Notes under the pieces: generated by a model
What the model saw: only the letters and a program-made list of their open reading frames with translations
Databases searched by the model: none
Told to the model about the DNA's origin: nothing
Shown here: in pieces, positions 19,501-33,045 of the stretch
Layout: every line of letters starts with the position of its first letter
Position numbering within the stretch: position 1 is the first letter of the stretch
Program-made: the position numbers and the translations under genes
DNA from: Schistocephalus solidus
Lineage: Eukaryota; Platyhelminthes; Cestoda; Diphyllobothriidea; Diphyllobothriidae
Reading direction: 5' to 3'
Length of the DNA: 64,000 bases
Assembly (NCBI GenBank): GCA_017591395.1
Contig: WEDG01000242.1
Span: 124,001-188,000 of the forward strand

Positions 19501-22500
19501 AATTTTATGATAGCAATTTTCCTATAACCGTAAGCACTAAGGAAACTCTTACATAAGGTTAGAATTTTGAAGTTGATAATAATAAATACAATATCAATGA
19601 ATACAGTAAATAGAACATTAGTTGTACATTATGTGAAATTGTATACCAGCATAAGCCTCGGTCAGCTGATTCTGGAAGGTAATTAAAAAAATGCGCATGA
19701 ACTCTGTTTGTATCGCCTAGTACGAGAGCAATATATGATGATAAGAAATGCAGCCGCATTGCACAATGTAGGTAAAACATTATTTTCATGAAATAATTTT
19801 GCTTTATTATTCTTAATAAATGAACGCTAAAAAGGATATATACATAGTACCGGTCATTTAACAATCCACAGATTACATCTGCTGGACTCGCGAATTCTAA
19901 GTTTTAGACTCCAAAAAAAGTACACGCATTTTTGAGGCCACAGATTCAAAAGCGCGAATTGTTATGGTATCAAAGTTTAATTCTTTTATGCTTACGCCCC
20001 CTAAAAGTGGAAGGTGGATTTCCAGTTACTTCCATGGACGAACTCTCTGTTTGTCAGAGGGATGGGAGTATATTTTATATTTTTTGCACAAAGTTATGGC
20101 CATGGACGAGCGTTCCGGCCTTCACAAATAAAAGACAGTCGCTAGCGGACAATTTTTTTTATCCAATACAAGCGTCTTATATGCAAAACGAATATTCGGT
20201 ATTTTGCTCAGTTTGGAAGGAGCAAGCGGAAATCTCTTGTCACTTCCGAGTACTCTAATGAAGTCCATTGATAAATGAGCTCTCTGCCCGGAAAGGCGAT
20301 CGACGTGGCTCTTGCCGACTCGGAAATGGACATATGTTGTACCCTGACGTATGCTGTAAGGTCACTCGTAATAGGGAAACGTTAGTAATATGAAATTTTG
20401 ATGAGTGGGAGCGCGATGTTCTTAAGTGGATGAAAAAAAGCATAATTGGGCTAAATGCTTAGTTATAGTATAAAAAAGCCCCTTGAAATAAGGTAGTTCG
20501 ATAGGGTGCACATATCCTTTTCCCAAGATTTGCTGTCTGAGAGTAACAAGCATCCAGGAAAGGATTTCCAAAAGGTTTCTCAAATACCTTTATCAATTCT
20601 GCAACTGCCTTCCACAAAGTGCACAGAAGTAAACTAGACGATTATGAGGAAGAAGTTTAGATGTCTGGACAAGGTAGTGGTCGGAAGAAAACAAAATAAG
20701 AACTGTATGCAGATCTATATGACCACCTCGAATGTCTTTTTGATGACAACTGGTCTAGAGCACAAGCACCTACAAACTCTAGGGCATGAAATATTCGCTG
20801 TTTCCAATGGACTTGGTGAATTTTGGTAAAGTAAGACAGGGTGAGGAATCCTTCCGTGTTGTCGCTTTCGATAAGCCTGGCTCATAATTTAGCCGCAATA
20901 ATGGCTCCCGGACGAGAGAGAGGTATGCGCACCTAGTAACATGCTAGTTTATTTGAAGCTGTAGGTGCATTTATGAGCCCCGGTGAGTGAAATGAGGTAA
21001 GAATAAATAGGACAGGTTTTATTAGCACTCACTATTGTATTCTTGTTTGAAAAGGAACCACACAGGCTCATTAACGCAGCCTAGAACGTATGTAGCTGAA
21101 TACGTGGAAACTTCATAAAATGAAAATGTCTCTTCCACTTAATCGTCCATGAGATGCTCCCCTTGAAGTGTTCAAAAAGCCCTGGTGTGAAACTTTAATT
21201 GGAGGTGGAATAGAGGCAGGGTGCGCTGCGCCACGCTATAATGAAAATATCGCCAAAATAATCCGTCAGGCATATTTCCGTCGTGCACCACCGTAATCGA
21301 GGTAAAAGTGCGTGACGTCACTGCATAATCAAACTGCGACAGTAGGTAGTGTCCGCGAATTAGCATGCCGCGATGAATCACCGAATTTCGTTTCCAACAC
21401 AGCGTTAAGGTGACTGTGTCTGTTTCTCACTGACCTGTCGCAACATTTAAGGCATATTTGACAAATGGAGGAGGCTTGGAAATTTTAGTTGTTTTGTATT
21501 AATCGTTGTGAATGACGTATCAAAATTATTCAAAATATCATCTGGGGTAAACTTCCCGCCTAAGAGTTACTCTAGGGGAAATTCTTCTTAGAATCCTTTC
21601 ATCATTGATCACTTGTAAGGATCTCTAATGCTCTAGTATTGATCGCGAAATGCGTGGACTACTTTTTTAAGAACCATTTATTTCCTGAAATCTAAAAATT
21701 GATTTTGTGGTTTTGTTCAAGTTACCGTCACTATGCATTGTCCTCCTTTAGTTTAAACTCTATTCGTCATCTAGCACGAGGATCCAGAGTTGCTCTGGAG
21801 TAACCTGCAAGTTTGGTACATAAGAGAAGTGGCTATGACACCAGAATTTAGGCATAATGATTTACTCCATTTTTTCCTACAAGTGAAACGAAAATTTCGT
21901 TATCTAAAAATGAATATAACTTGTGACCTACAAATTTCGACACTCATATTTAACATTTATATTACCTGTAAAATTATGGAAAATGTGCCCTACTCAATAA
22001 AAATCACTTAAAGATTAGTACAATTCGCTACACTCTGGGAAAACAAAATATTCAAAATGTTTCGGTTAAGATGATGCATCTATCCTTTCTTTCCTAATGT
22101 GAAGTCAATTATACATGGCTACCTAATGATTCCGCTGTACCATTATGTAAACCGTATTAACCCAGTCTGATTTTGCGTTAAGAAATCACGAACTGAAAAC
22201 CACGTTCATGAACAAAGTGTGGAACCTAAAGGGCGACTCGAATACCTGCACATGAATAATTTATCCTTCTCACCTTTACAAACATGGCTGCAATGTTGAA
22301 GTTAACCATCACCCCAAGAGGTGGATACTGCCTTGATTTGTCGAAGTTTTTTTTACCGAGAGGCAGACTGGAGTTACTTCTACCTCCCTCTCTCCCTCCA
22401 CACTCACAGCCTTCTGGTAAGAGTTGAAACTCAAAACGATCGAAGATGAACGGTTGTCTTGCATGAGCCACACATGACTTCATTTCCCAATTCATCCTCT

Positions 22501-22904
22501 ACCGGGTTTCAGTCGATGGAAGTGTTCTCTGATCTGCGTTACCATTCTCCTGAAATTTTACCGGAAATTCATTTCCGATTATAAACGATTACTCAAATAG
22601 GGTTTTATTAACGAATAGCGTGCAACATAATCCAACAATATTTGAGACAAGCCAAGATGCCATCGTTTGAATGCTTTTTCTGTCGATGTTCAATGTCCTT
22701 AAAAATTCACATATATTTGTAAGAAAAAATGCCCAAAACATATTCTTTCTTGAACTTATTGACAGCAAAACACGTCTTCTATCAGTTGTATACTTAAATA
22801 AAGGGTTCCCTTCTGTTTTAAAAGGCTTGTAGGTATGGCATTTTTAAGATGGTAAAATTTCCATTCGAAGAGTATCGGATATGTCCGTTGATCAATGCTT
22901 CCCA
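16511..22904. other. 6.4 kb with no supported gene; one SINE inside
   Basis: Apart from the SINE at 18450-18790, no repeat block shared with the rest of the window and no protein domain was seen. Open frames stay below 110 codons. This may be intron or intergenic host DNA. Confidence 0.4.
18450..18790 (+). mobile_element. Ribozyme-type SINE, dispersed copy
   Basis: GCGCTCCCCGATCGCTTACG, GTGCCTTGGGGCTCACTC, AAGCCCGTGACTCAGTG (box A-like), a degenerate box B (GAGTACGAGCA) and GGCTGGCTGATAACGG with CTTGTCTTTC at the end. The ribozyme core is damaged (CTGATAA, GAAG). Confidence 0.7.
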
Positions 22905-23090
22905 TGAAACCGCCTACTCCCGCCTCTGGTCTTCTTGATTTAGTCTTGACATCACGCCTATGTAGGGGAGTTGAACAGAGATTGAGGCGGATGCATCGCA
23001 AGTCTGCTGTCACTCTAATTCAGCGTAAGTCACCATCCCTGCTGTGAAGCATAGGGTGGACATCATTGGACTACGACGGTCGAACATGTT
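22905..23090 (+). repeat. 5'-truncated LINE 3' end
   Basis: CCTCTGGTCTTCTTGA, a GATGCATCGCAAGTCTGCTG block and the terminal ACGACGGTCGAAC match the last about 180 bp of the LINE family. Confidence 0.75.
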
Positions 23091-23289
23091 CCCAATGAAG
23101 TACCCAACCTAGTTTGTGCATACTTTCATGAGCACTAAGTGGTAACTTCTTAATTTCGAGGAGGAATATATGCTTGTCCGCGTGCCGAAAACATGTAAAT
23201 TGTAATGTAAACCCTAAACGCAAATACAATGTCAATCGGGCTCAAAGCCTAAATATACTCTTCACTTGAGTAAAAAAATTGAAAAAAAG

Positions 23290-23520
23290 ATCGTTGTACC
23301 TATTTCCTCTAAAGGCCGTTTCGCATTTTTAAGAATATAGAAAATCAACAGGAAAAATAGTTTATACTCCTTAAACAATCATTTTTTACCGTGTGGTTTT
23401 GGGAAGCGACCGAAAAGAAGAGCATTCAAAAACCCGCACTGCATGGCAATCAAAGTGACAACTCCACTTACATTATTCTTTCATAGTTCGGTTAACGTTT
23501 CCCGAGATTGGTTAATGGCG
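23290..23520 (+). repeat. Relic of the inverted-repeat element (right end)
   Basis: CATTCAAAAACCCGCA, CTGCATGGCAATCAAAGTGA and TTCGGTTAACGTTTCCCGAG resemble the right arm at 5885-6042. The left arm was not found, so this is a partial third copy. Confidence 0.5.
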
Positions 23521-24829
23521 GTAAAAGTTAGGGTACCATAATGAACACACTGAAAAGGCACCAGTGCTGGTTGATCCTTAGTTCAGAGTAGATCAGGTCT
23601 AAGTGAATGGCTGTCAGTCTTCCATGAAACGGGCGGACGCGGACATGTGGGATGATAATTTTGTGATAGTCGTTATGCATACACATACATACTACCAACC
23701 ATGTCCATGCGGCTGTACGTCGAGGGTTCTCGATTTGCTTCCTCAGTCGCTTCGCCATTGATTCATATATGACTGGCCGCGCCTATTTGTAAGTTAAATT
23801 TACGGTCGGAATATGGATAATGTTTTACGATGTGTACCTGGCGATGGTTATGGCAGTTGTCCTCTCAGTGCTGGCAATTTTCCCGTAACATTAGGTATGA
23901 CGAGGTCTCATTGGGCTGGAACAAGCTGTCCGGGTGATAGAAGTGTCCCAAGTGAAGATGCTAGCGGTGGTGTTCGACCAGGTAAGGGGTGGATAGGTAA
24001 TGCTGCCAATGAGATTAGTTAGAAAGCATCGAACAATCCTAATCCAGAAATTTGTACAGTGATTAATATCGTTTCGTCATGTTTCTTTGATTCGAATGAC
24101 ATCAATTATGCCTGCGTCAGTCAAAATGGCCGACCACCATGCCCACCTGCCTTTGTGTCAGCACTTCACAGGTCTGCGGATAAAAACACGCTAAAGTTGG
24201 AAAAGCACCAACACCCACCTCTGAGGGGTATGGTTTCGAGTGTGAATCTGGAACCTCAGGTGAATGAATTTATTGATCGAGCGAGCGCACGGCGTTCTTC
24301 CTAACTGCCTCCTGGTACTCCTAGACTTTATTTGGGCTTGACACGTTACAATCGGCCCGACGAAGGAAACGGCCCCGTTATCAGGCTTCTACAAATGCGT
24401 GAATTAATTTCCTGCGCAGGTGTCTCGACAGTAACCTATGGCCAAAATCAAGTTCATACAAGTGCCCTGTAAACGCGAATTTCCAAGATTAGCTTGACAT
24501 TTGTGCTAAGTGCTTCAGTGTTCGGGGTTCAGGACCCGCTCCTGCCACTTAACATGCTCTATCCTTCTGAGAAATGCTAGATGGAAGCGCCTGAGACTTC
24601 CTAGTGTGCTTTGGTAGCTTGTTCACGTCTTAGCACCTTCTCAGCACAACTCTGAGGAAGGTACCGCGGTGATTACGGTCCGGCCACATGCCTGACCGGC
24701 TTTGGAGATTCAGGGCTGTAAATTCCTCGCCAATTCCTATGAGACAGTGCTGTCCAAGAAAGAAAACTGAACTTCCCCTGAAATGTGAGTTCTGTTGACC
24801 GGTGGGGTTGAGGTTTCCGTTGGTTCACT
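23521..24829. other. No gene recognised
   Basis: Part of 24.3-24.8 kb may be the fully decayed 3' continuation of the minus-strand LINE relic, but no aligned motif is convincing. Confidence 0.4.
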
Positions 24830-26660
24830 TTATTCGACAAATGGCACCCGTTGAGCTATGCCTGCTGCATCATCCGTGCTGACGATGGGTTTGAAGTTGT
24901 CGCATCTGGAGACGAAGGCGCCTCGACATCGCTGCATTTCTGATTCATTTTGGTGTTCATTGTGCAGTCGTCTACAATGAGGAGACCATTTATTCAGACA
25001 TTGGAAGCCTCCGCGACTGTTTGCATATGACTTACACAGGTTCTCGTCAGCTGGATATATCAGATGGCCAAGCAGCATCCTGCCGACCTCCAACACGGAT
25101 GACGAAATTTCAGTGGATAACGACACGCATGCCGACCATCCAACAAGTAGCGCCCCAGATCGCAGTAACCATAGATGAAGGGGAGCCGTTAATTGCCATG
25201 GGCATGCAGTAGTATAGTGATTGAATCCTATAAATACTGCAACTCTCTCTGTACGAATTACGCGTATCTGATAATGTCTCTGAAGATGGGTTCGAGTTGG
25301 AATCCGAAATGTCAGGCGAATAAAGCTCTCGGCCCAGCGATCGCATCGGCTTCTTCTGGTTGATCTCTTGTTGGACGTCTACTAGCATTGCGGAGAGCAC
25401 TAGGTCGAAGAGGTTGGACCAAGGATGCGGCCTTGCTGCAGCCCATTTGTCCCCACAATGACCTCCGATTATGATCCGTTGGATGGCACATGCCTCATTG
25501 TGTCATAATGAACCTATCTGACCACCATTATCCGTTCTAGAATACCCAATTTCCTCAGTAATTTCTAGAGGTTAAACTGTATCGAAGGCTATTGAAAGAT
25601 CTAAGAATGTGCAGTAGAGGGTAATTTCCCATTTCTTTTCATTTTTACTGCAGTTCGTCGAGGGAGTGTACATGACCTTTTCTTGTGTTTCAAAAACTGC
25701 AGTCATTCTGATAAATAAACTATTGCTTCAGGTGGGGATTCAGGCAATTGTCTAGTATTTGGAGAAATATTTCACTGGCAATATTGAGAGGGGAGATCCT
25801 GATGATTGCCGCAGGGATTCCATTTTCGTTTGCATTTTCGTAGAGGAAGTTTGCATGCACCCTGAAAATCTTGTGGAATATTTCCTTATAGTCTCATCTT
25901 CTGGAACAATCAGTCAAGCCTTCTATTGAGCAAAAGAACTCCACGTTTAGATACTGCAGCGTACAGGTGGACGTCGGCCGGCCACACCTGCAATGCGGAC
26001 TTTCGCCTCCATTTGACAAGTTATTTTCCACTTTCTTCATCTCTTGTTGCGGTCAGTCTGGTAGCTCTGTTTTGAACTGTGACTGTTAAAATAGTTTCTC
26101 GGAAGTTGATCTTATTGTGAAAATCAGTCATTGTACTCCGTCGTCGTTGTCCTCGAACCAATTCCCTTGAATTACTTGGTGAGCGTGTGGAAGGCTTTCA
26201 ACAGCGTCCAATGTTGAGGTTGAAGTTCGATTTCTGAGACAGTGACCGGGCCAGAATTCAGCAACTTGCTCCATTGGTTGTGAACATGCTCCAGAGCTAT
26301 CTCGCTGCCTGAGGGAAAGGTGATCCGAAAGTTGCCAGTGATGAGATCTAGAGTGGATCCCCTAGTAATATTGACATTAGGCGGTCGATGATTAGTAGGG
26401 TTGGTGAGGGGAAGATTCTGTTCCATCCCCTTCCAATCCAGGGGGACTCCTCGGGGTCCAAGTGATTCTTCGAAGATCACTTAATCTGTACCTTCTCCGA
26501 CGTTAAAGCCATCTAGGACAACCGATTTGCCTGCTTTCGAAGGAACTGCGAGGAGTTGAAAACTTTCTTCGAAATCCTCTTTCATACTGTCATTGCTTGC
26601 CATTGTAGGGGCATACGCGTTAGATTGGTGACGAATTTCTCCTTGTGGAGTGATTGATTC
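24830..26660 (-). pseudogene. Decayed LINE (EN and RT) on the minus strand
   Basis: Endonuclease part: AYAPTMASND (about 26625) and VVLDGFNVGEG (about 26500; the usual GDFN appears as DGFN) match [11 protein letters not shown] and [11 protein letters not shown] of the LINE at 54.6-54.8 kb. RT part: LNIASEIFLQIL (about 25790), the motif A-like LDLSIAFDTV (about 25580), LQQGRILGPTLFDLVLSAML (about 25440-25380) and a DDC remnant of motif C (about 24970) follow in the right order. Stops and frameshifts separate them. The order EN, RT is collinear, so this is one old, near-complete insertion. Its 5' end lies about 620 bp from the satellite array. Confidence 0.8.
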
Positions 26661-27282
26661 ATTGGTATAAAGCAGTCAGTGCTTGCGTAGTTTACACAGG
26701 TCATCTTCCTGTTGGGGTAGTTTATGATGGTGAAGGCATTGCTAGTTCAGCAGCCTTCCTTGTGGCAGCTGCTTCGGACGAATTTTTAATCTGTACGAAA
26801 CTTATTAGACGGTCAGTCATCCGAGATATGGATCAAGCGGAGTGCGACAACGCCCATATTGCAACAAGCCGCTGCGCTTGTGAGCAGAGCAATCCCCATC
26901 TGATAAGTTGGTCACTGAAATATCCAAAAGGACGGACATTCGAGGTTGCTCAAATTAGCCAGGTCACTCTTACTGGAAGGGTAAGCGGTTGGGGAGGATG
27001 TTTTTTTGTTTGTTTAGTGTTTCGAGTGTGCGTTTGGACTTCACGAGGCACGGTTAGCTTTTAGACAGCTTTATTGTCTGTATTTGTTTGATTCAGATTT
27101 TCTGGCCCTTTTTTTCGTAAGTTTCTAAGCAGTGCTCGCTTGAATAAGACTGCCGAAACATCCCCTGTTTCTGCCAAGTTCCATAGCGGATGTCATGCTT
27201 AGTGGAAAACAAGCTGAATTAGTCTGCTGTTAGTCACTCCACAGCACTCTGAATGTTGACAAAGGCAGCGTAGGAGTCAATG
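26661..27282. other. No gene recognised (left flank of the satellite)
   Basis: A 136-codon frame at 26654-27064 starts at a non-ATG codon and has no domain. The final bases show no part of the 205-bp unit upstream of 27283. Confidence 0.4.
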
Positions 27283-30200
27283 AGCTGAGACGGAGCACCA
27301 TAAAGCTTCCGTCAACGCTTTGCATCGCATGGCCAGTTCATCCTTGCTGCCAACTAGGAAGAGCTTCATCGGTTACGCTCATCTGGTGCAACTTGCTAGT
27401 CGAGGCGGTTAATTTTGTGTGGCCGCAGCGTGCTCAGAAATGAAAGCTCTCTGCTCAACCGCCTAACGGATCAATCACCACTTGCGCTGGAGACGGAGCA
27501 CCATAAAGTCGGGTCAACGCTTTGCATCGCATGGCCAGTTCATCCTTTTGCTGCCAACTAGGAAGAGCTTCATCAGTTACCCTCATCTGGTTTAACTTGC
27601 TAGTCGAGGCGGTTACCCAGGTGTGGCCGCAGCGTGCTCAGAAATGAAAGCTTCTCTGCCCGCCAACCGCCTAACGGATCAGTACCACTTTGCGCTGAGA
27701 CGGAGCACCATAAAGCTTCAAGTCAACGCTTTGCATCGCATGGCCAGTTCATCCTTGCTGCCAACTAGGAAGAGCTTCATCAGTTACCCTCATCTGGTTT
27801 AACTTGCTAGTCGAGGCGGTTACCCAGGTGTATGGCCGCAGCGTGCTCGAAATGGCTTCTCTGCCCGCCAACCGCCTAACGGATCAATCACCACTTGCGC
27901 TGAGACGGAGCACCATAAAGCTTCCGTCAACGCTTTGCATCGCATGGCCAGTTCATCCTTGCTGCCAACTAGGAAGAGCTTCATCAGTTACCCTCATCTG
28001 GTTTAACGCTAGTCGAGGCGGTTACGCAGGTGTGGCCGCAGCGTGCTCAGAAATGAAAGCTCTCTGCCCGCCAACCGCCTAACGGATCAATCACCACTTG
28101 CGCTGAGACGGAGCACCATAAAGCTTCCGTCAATGCTTTTGCATCGCATGGCCAGTTCATCCTTGCTGCCAACTAGGAAGAGCTTCATCGGTTACCCTCA
28201 TCTGGTTTAACTTGCTAGTCGATGCGGTTACCCAGGTGTGGCCGCAGCGTGCTCAGAAATGAAAGCTCTGCCGCCAACCGCCTAACGGATCAATCACCAC
28301 TTGCGCTGAGACGGAGCACCATAAAGCTTCCGTCAATGCTTTTGCATCGCATGGCCAGTTCATCCCTTGCTGCCAACTAGGGAAGAGCTTCATCAGTTAC
28401 CCTCATCTGGTTTAACTTGCTAGTCGAGGCGGTTACCCAGGTGTGGCCGCAGCGTGCTCAGAAATGAAAGCTCTCTGCCCGCCAACCGCCTAACGGATCA
28501 ATCACCACTTGCGCTGAGACGGAGCACCATAAAGCTTCCGTCAATGCTTTCGCATCGCATGGCCCAGTTCATCCTTGCTGCCAACTAGGGAAGAGCTTCA
28601 TCGGTTACCCTCATCTGGTTTAACTTGCTAGTCGAGGCGGTTGCAGGTGTGGCCGCAGCGTGCTCAGAAATGAAAGCTCTGCCCGCCAACCGCCTAACGG
28701 ATCAATCACCACTTGCGCTGAGACGGAGCACCATAAAAGCTTCCGTCAATCGCTTTGCATCCGCATGGCCAGTTCATCCTTGCTGCCAACTAGGAAGAGC
28801 TTCATCGGTTACCCTCATCTGGTTTAACTTGCTAGTCGAGGGCGGTTACCCAGGTGTGGCCGCAGCGTGCTCAGAAATGAAAGCTCTCTGCCCGCCAACC
28901 GCCTAACGGATCAATCACCACTTGCGCTGAGACGGAGCACCATAAAGCTTCCGTCAACGCTTTGCATCGCATGGCCAGTTCATCCTTGCTGCCAGCTAGG
29001 AAGAGCTTCATCAGTTACCCTCATCTGGTTTAACTTGCTAGTCGAGGCGGTTACCCGGGTGTGGCCGCAGCGTGCTCCAGAAATGAAAGCTCTCTGCCCG
29101 CCAACCGCCTAACGGATCAATCACCACTTGCGCTGAGACGGAGCACCATAAAGCTTCCGTCAATGCTTTTGCATCGCATGGCCAGTTCATCCTTGCTGCC
29201 AACTAGGAAGAGCTTCATCGGTTACCCTCATCTGGTTTAACTTGCTAGTCGAGGCGGTTACCCAGGTGTGGCCGCTAGCGTGCTCAAGTGAAAGTCTCTG
29301 CCCGCCAACCGCCTAACGGATCAATCACCACTTGCGCTGAGACGGAGCACCATAAAGCTTCCGTCAATGCTTTTTGCATCGCATGGCCAGTTCATCCTTG
29401 CTGCCAACTAGGAAGAGCTTCATCAGTTACCCTCATCTGGTTTTAACTTGCTAGTCGAGGCGGTTACCCGGGTGTGGCCGCAGCGTGCTCAGAAATGAAA
29501 GCTCTCTGCCCGCCAACCGCCTAACGGATCAATCACCACTTGCGCTGAGACGGAGCACCATAAAGCTTCCGTCAATGCTTTTGCATCGCATGGCCAGTTC
29601 ATCCTTGCTGCCAACTAGGAAGAGCTTCATCGGTTACCCTCATCTGGTTTTAACTTGCTGAGTCGAGGCGGTTACCCAGGTGTGGCCGCAGCGTGCTCCA
29701 GAAATGAAAGCTCTCTGCCCGCCAACCGCCTAACGGATCAATCACCACTTGCGCTGAGGACGGAGCACCATAAAGCTTCCGTCAATGCTTTTGCATCGCA
29801 TGGCCAGTTCATCCTTGCTGCCAACTAGGAAGAGCTTCATCGAGTTACCCTCATCTGGTTTAACTTGCTAGTCGAGGCGGTTACCCAGGTGTGTACAGCG
29901 ATGCTCAGAAATGAAAGCTCTCTGCCCGCCAACCGCCTAACGGATCAATCACCACTTGCGCTGAGACGGAGCACCATAAAAGCTTCCGTCAACGCTTTGC
30001 ATCGCATGGCCAGCTCATCCTTGCTGCCAACTAGGAAGAGCTTCATCGGTTACGCTCATCTGGTTTAACTTGCTAGTCGAGGCGGTTACCCAGGTGTGGC
30101 CGCAGCGTGCTCAGAAATGAAAGCTCTCTGCCCGCCAACCGCCTAACGGATCAATCACCACTTGCGCTGAGACGGAGCACCATAAAGCTTCCGTCAATGC

Positions 30201-32428
30201 TTTGCATCGCATGGCCAGTTCATCCTTGCTGCCAACTAGGGAAGAGCTTCATCGGTTACCCTCATCTGGTTTAACTTGCTAGTCGAGGCGGTTACCCAGG
30301 TGTGGCCGCAGCGTGCTCAGAAATGAAAGCTCTCTGCCCGCCAACCGCCTAACGGATCAATCACCACTTGCGCTGAGACGGAGCACCATAAAGCTTCCGT
30401 CAATGCTTTTGCATCGCATGGCCAGTTCATCCTTGCTGCCAACTAGGAAGAGCTTCATCAGTTACCCTCATCTGGTTTTAACTTGCTAGTCGAGGCGGTT
30501 ACCCAGGTGTGGCCGCAGCGTGCTCAGAAATGAAAGCTCTCTGCCCGCCAACCGCCTAACGGATCAATCACCACTTGCGCTGAGACGGAGCACCATAAAG
30601 CTTCCGTCAATGCTTTGCATCGCATGGCCAGTTCATCCTTGCTGCCAACTAGGAAGAGCTTCATCGGTTACCCTCATCTGGTTTAACTTGCTAGTCGAGG
30701 CGGTTACCCAGGTGTGGCCGCAGCGTGCTCAGAAATGAAAGCTCTCTGCCCGCCAACCGCCTAACGGATCAATCACCACTTGCGCTGAGACGGAGCACCA
30801 TAAAGCTTCCGTCAATGCTTTGCATCGCATGGCCAGTTCATCCTTGCTGCCAACTAGGAAGAGCTTCATCGGTTACCCTCATCTGGTTTAACTTGCTAGT
30901 CGAGGCGGTTACCCAGGTGTGGCCGCAGCGTGCTCAGAAATGAAAGCTCTCTGCCCGCCAACCGCCTAACGGATCAATCACCACTTGCGCTGAGACGGAG
31001 CACCATAAAAGCTTCCGTCAATGCTTTGCATCGCATGGCCAGTTCATCCTTGCTGCCAACTAGGAAGAGCTTCATCGGTTACCCTCATCTGGTTTAACTT
31101 GCTAGTCGAGGCGGTTACCCAGGTGTGGCCGCAGCGTGCTCAGAAATGAAAGCTCTCTGCCCGCCAACCGCCTAACGGATCAATCACCACTTGCGCTGAG
31201 ACGGAGCACCATAAAGCTTCCGTCAATGCTTTGCATCGCATGGCCAGTTCATCCTTGCTGCCAACTAGGAAGAGCTTCATCGGTTACCCTCATCTGGTTT
31301 AACTTGCTAGTCGAGGCGGTTACCCAGGTGTGGCCGCAGCGTGCTCAGAAATGAAAGCTCTCTGCCCGCCAACCGCCTAACGGATCAATCACCACTTGCG
31401 CTGAGACGGAGCACCATAAAAGCTTCCGTCAATGCTTTTGCATCGCATGGCCAGTTCATCCTTGCTGCCAACTAGGAAGAGCTTCATCGGTTACCCTCAT
31501 CTGGTTTTAACTTGCTAGTCGAGGCGGTTACCCAGGTGTGGCCGCAGCGTGCTCAGAAATGAAAGCTCTCTGCCCGCCGACCGCCTAACGGATCAATCAC
31601 CACTTGCGCTGAGACGGAGCACCATAAAGCTTCCGTCAATGCTTTGCATCGCATGGCCAGTTCATCCTTGCTGCCAACTAGGAAGAGCTTCATCAGTTAC
31701 CCTCATCTGGTTTAACTTGCTAGTCGAGGCGGTTACCCAGGTGTGGCCGCAGCGTGCTCAGAAATGAAAGCTCTCTGCCCGCCAACCGCCTAACGGATCA
31801 ATCACCACTTGCGCTGAGACGGAGCACCATAAAGCTTCCGTCAATGCTTTGCATCGCATGGCCAGTTCATCCTTGCTGCCAACTAGGAAGAGCTTCATCG
31901 GTTACCCCTCATCTGGTTTAACTTGCTAGTCGAGGCGGTTACCCAGGTGTGGCCGCAGCGTGCTCAGAAATGAAAGCTCTCTGCCCGCCAACCGCCTAAC
32001 GGATCAATCACCACTTGCGCTGAGACGGAGCACCATAAAGCTTCCGTCAATGCTTTGCATCGCATGGCCAGTTCATCCTTGCTGCCAACTAGGAAGAGCT
32101 TCATCAGTTACCCTCATCTGGTTTAACTTGCTAGTCGAGGCGGTTACCCAGGTGTGGCCGCAGCATGCTCAGAAATGAATGCTCTCTGCCCGCCAACCGC
32201 CTAACGGATCAATCACCACTTGCGCTGAGACGGAGCACAATAAAGCTTCCGTCAACGCTTTGCATCGCATGGCCAGTTCATCCTTGCTGCCAACTAGGAA
32301 GAGCTTCATCAGTTACCCTCATCTGGTTTAACTTGCTAGTCGAGGCGGTTACCCAGGTGTGGCCGCAGCGTGCTCAGAAATGAAAGCTCTCTGCCCGCCA
32401 ACCGCCTAACGGATCAATCACCACTTGC
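27283..32428. repeat. 205-bp satellite array, 25 units
   Basis: The block GGAGCACCATAAAG recurs 25 times at about 205-bp steps (27.29 to 32.23 kb). The array begins at GCTGAGACGG and ends at CCACTTGC, which are adjacent in the unit, so it holds a whole number of units. Units at 30.5-32.4 kb are nearly identical; those at 27.3-29.9 kb differ mostly by single-base insertions or deletions in short homopolymers. Each unit contains an 8-bp inverted repeat (AGGCGGTT...AACCGCCT) about 45 nt apart. A 72-codon frame recurs per unit only because units repeat: 205 is not a multiple of three and its start is GTG. No ribozyme, tRNA box or similarity to other repeats here was seen. Confidence 0.97.
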
Positions 32429-33045
32429 CAGAGGAAAAACCTACCACGCCTACAAGGTGGGTATACTGTCTGAACATCCAAAACAATGGTTGGCCTTAGG
32501 TAGTGGAGGCGAAGAAATGTGTCGAACAATTTTTTTCAAATATTACTGCGGCTGACCCTCTGAAAGAGCACTCAGTCTAAGAAGGTTTTAATATCCCATT
32601 TATCTTCGAGAATGCCGAATCGTCCTCTTACCAAACGGAGCTCCAACCGCGGAATCCTTGCTGCATGACATTATCGGTCGCAGTGTCAGAGGTAAACCAA
32701 AAGCAACGGCGGAACGTCTATGCATACAAGGAACGTCGTCTAGGAGTACTGTATGCTTTAAACATAGCCCAAATAAATGTGAAGAAAAAGGTGTTTATGA
32801 AACTCTCCTTGACCTGGTCAGCATTTGGTGATAGTGACGGCGATGAGAACACTCATGATAGGCGCTAAGCTATACAGGCGCGTTCTCTAACCGGGTTGTA
32901 TTTTTGCCTTGTGTGCAAAAGTTGCTTGCCAGTATTCTCGGGTAGGGGTTACTTAGATTGCCCAGACGACAGGACAAGGGAATAGGAGCCTGTCCCAAGT
33001 AATACAGGAGAACTTGCGGTAAGATGCAGAAAGTGAAAATATTTC
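32429..33045. other. No gene recognised (right flank of the satellite)
   Basis: Unique sequence resumes directly after CCACTTGC. Only chance-length frames occur. Confidence 0.4.

Noticed and set aside
27283..32428. Hammerhead in the 205-bp satellite (some units read CTGATGA on the minus strand)
   Set aside because: The motif exists only in units with CATCAGTTACC, and no stem II plus GAAA and matching stem I follow.
30520..32555. Repeated 72-codon open frames suggesting a tandem gene family
   Set aside because: They are a by-product of the 205-bp satellite. They start at GTG, the unit length is not a multiple of three, and indels break them without bias.
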